From Prosapia bicincta (Eukaryota; Arthropoda; Insecta; Hemiptera; Cercopidae), in NCBI GenBank assembly GCA_036971475.1, contig JBAIZL010000002.1:52568229-52632228 (forward strand): a stretch of DNA of 64,000 bases, in the 5' to 3' direction. Below the pieces are notes generated by a model. It saw only the letters and a list, made by a program, of their open reading frames with translations, did no database searches and had not been told where the DNA came from. Positions 61,584 through 64,000 of this stretch are shown one piece after another (within the stretch, counting starts at the first letter, position 1; the number at the start of each line of letters is the position of its first letter). The position numbers were made by a program, and so were the translations under genes.

Positions 61584-64000
61584 AGTATAATTTATAAAGT
61601 TTTAAATTTATTTGAAAACGCCAAGACGCTACAATTATTTTTGGGCTATGAACGAATTGAAGTGCCACTATTGGATTTTGTAAAAGTTGTATTAATATAT
61701 TTTAGGAATAAATCCGGCCAAGTTTAAAAGCATAGCCCGATATTTATATTCTCAACATGATGCAATTTACAATAAGTTATTATGTATTTAATTGGAACTT
61801 TGTCCCAATTGAGAAAGAAACAGCCTCCCATTCTTACTCGCAGCTATTGCTGACAGCATTTATTTAAATTTTAATAGCAATACTCCTCTAAAGAAGAGTT
61901 GAAGCCTAACTATATTTCTGTATCCATAGTTTTACTCGTATGAACAATCGTCAAAACGTTATCAAGTGAAAATTATCCTTCAATAACTCATACGAGTTAT
62001 AGATTTGCCAATGAAACATTCAATTTGTTTCCCAAGGCTATTGTACTCTGTACAAGGTACTCTGCTTATTATATACGGAAATATTAATCCACGGGGCCGC
62101 CGACTTTGAGAAATAGCCCCATTACACAGCTTTCCCAGAAAGTAGCTACTTGTTGTTACAGGAGAAGCAATCTGTTTATTAACTTTTCTCGGCTGGAACC
62201 ACAGCATGCACACTTTTAGGACGAAAATTTTTACGTATTTACCATTATGCGTAAACAATCAAAAAATACAACTTGCAATTTGAAATTACTTTTCTATAGT
62301 CATATTCGTTTACTTCGTCGAATATAATTCCAAATGTAAAATAAATCATTAATGTAAAGTAATTAATTTATTAACTATTGTGAATAAATTAAATAAAAAC
62401 TATGTAGAAATATGAACCGATTTCATTAATTAAGTAATTTCAATATAAAAATGTGTGTAATTAATATCTTCTACAATGTCAGCATAAATAGATTTCATCG
62501 AAATTAAGGTAAGTGTATTAGTAGTAAATTTAAGGTTAAATATATGAAATGAGTGGTGTATTACAATTTTGTAAAAATATATTCTGTGGATATTGTGTTT
62601 TTAAAGGTTTCTGAATGTATACGCATGTGTATTGCGAGTGGCAGTTTGCCCTTGCAATCTAAAATAGAAGGGAAAATTCCAATTTACAATTTTATTGTAA
62701 GGTTTATTGTAAGTATTGCATGATAACATTTTTTATTAGACAAAAAAGTAAAGAAAACAAATAATTAAAGAATGAAGAAAACCATTATTTAATTGTAAAA
62801 ACATCCAAATTGTAACTAACGAATAAGTTTGACTCCGGGAATGAAATTACGATAATTGAGTGCAAAACCAAAACTAAAAAAATACTAACTAGTGAACCGG
62901 GCCACCTACAACTACCATCGACATTTCTATAGAACAAGCAAAGTGTAAGAAACTAAATAGTGTAATCCAAAACAATAAAAATTAATTAAATAATATAATA
63001 TAGCGAATTTAATAGAATAGACAATATAGAAATAATTCAAACGTTGAAGGCCGATAATTCAAACTAACTCAAGTACAGTGAACTCTGCAACGATGGCCCA
63101 TGAAGTAGGATATTCGTTAGACCAAGCAGATGAAGAGGGAAGTTGCGGTGCAGCCAATATATACGAAAAAGTGGCAGTGTTTAGAAGAGTACCAAAAAAT
63201 TAAACTTTGCAGTAGCCGGATGTTACTATGTACGTTTTGGGCTAGGCAGTACAGTCTAGAGGCCAGATAGTTTCTATCGCCAATTTAAAACGCAAATTAT
63301 ATATCGTAAATCAGCAATCGATACATCCATTTTTATAAAATGTAATTAAACTCCTCATGACGTACCATGGTTTTCCTGTCCTTAGAACTAAAGGATCAAG
63401 GAAAAAGGAACAAAGAATCCAGCCTCAACAAGATCTATGAGCCAGAAACCGGGGATGAGGAAGTGAGAACTTTTAGCAAGTCAATCTTCTAAAACAAATT
63501 TATTGGTTCAGGTTTAGTAAATTTCAGGAAATTGTATTTTAAACATTTGAATCATATAGAAATAAACAACGGCTTTACTCTAAACAAAGTTGTTAATTAG
63601 TTTTAAAAAAGAAAAAGATTTATCTTATATGTAGTAATTATTTGTTTAAAATAATTAAAATCACATTCAATAAGTCAGTTTTACAAAAAGGCAAGTAAAT
63701 GGCAAGTAAAAAGCAGTAAATTTGCATGTAAATTAATCAAATCTCATGTTGATGTTTCTAGACTGGCTTTATCATGAAAAAACCGGCATAAGAACATTTA
63801 ATTAAAATTATCAAAGTTGTTTCGAGGACAAACATTTTCATCCTAAACAAAGTCAAAAGAGAAAATATTTTTTTGTAAAAGTTTGAATAATGGAAAATAA
63901 TAATTATGTCCTAATTTCATGTAATATTAATAAATAATTTTAGATTTTCTAAATAACTAATAATATAGGAGATGTTATTTTTAAAAGTTTAACTCTTGAG
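61584..64000. other. AT-rich tail of window, no gene seen
   Basis: A minus-strand open frame (62258-61980) includes LGKLCNGAISQSRRPRGLIF but no family was recognised. Small plus-strand frames at about 63093-63202 (MAHEVGYSLDQADEEGSCGA) and 63369-63492 (MVFLSLELKDQGKRNKESSL) have less AT-biased codons but no splice or domain evidence. Confidence 0.35.

Overview
This window is animal nuclear DNA, most likely from an arthropod. It is visibly AT-rich and gene-poor, with long (TA)n tracts and decayed transposons typical of metazoans: Penelope-like elements, Ty3/Gypsy, a non-LTR retrotransposon, a Helitron and a Crypton-like tyrosine recombinase. Short protein-coding exons are bounded by GT/AG signals. 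The species cannot be named from the sequence, and there is no sign of a bacterial or viral genome.

Layout. 1-6345 is copy A of a long repeat: a broken recombinase gene on the minus strand, an AT-rich middle, a tandem array of 140-bp units, a 26-bp palindrome, then (TA)n. A second copy (B) lies at 27591-32757. A diverged array of the same 140-bp family lies in the opposite orientation at 22990-24640. 7747-8039 is an unassigned coding-like exon. 11540-12960 holds two inverted Penelope-like fragments with a 5 x 40-bp minisatellite. 14399-14840 is a Helitron 3' end with helicase remains. 21302-22628 is a TA-bounded foldback with a solo LTR nested in one arm. 32758-33640 holds another foldback and a LINE fragment. 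38590-42310 and 44905-45365 are Gypsy relics. 49386-50216 is a Penelope-like element with an open GIY-YIG endonuclease frame and a hammerhead-like motif. 54436-55000 is a 50-bp minisatellite, and 58259-59198 is a second LTR.

The host genes are on the plus strand. Gene 1 appears to start at 19513 with a short signal-peptide exon whose splice phase fits a Kazal-like exon at 34972. It is probably followed by exons at 36019, 37845 and 38071 and by a long terminal exon at 43627-44760. That last exon encodes a cysteine-containing, N-glycosylation-rich domain that I do not recognise. Gene 2 (50937, 51929, 52743, possibly 54002, possibly ending at 61371-61474) encodes a second degenerate Kazal-like module. 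Together they suggest a small locus of secreted Kazal-type proteins embedded in transposon debris. All joins are inferred from splice consensus and phase only.

The most interesting features are two hammerhead-ribozyme-like motifs in Penelope-derived inverted repeats bracketed by (TA)n, the two 140-bp satellite arrays with different higher-order periods, the LTR insertion dated against its sister foldback arm, and the orphan secreted gene.
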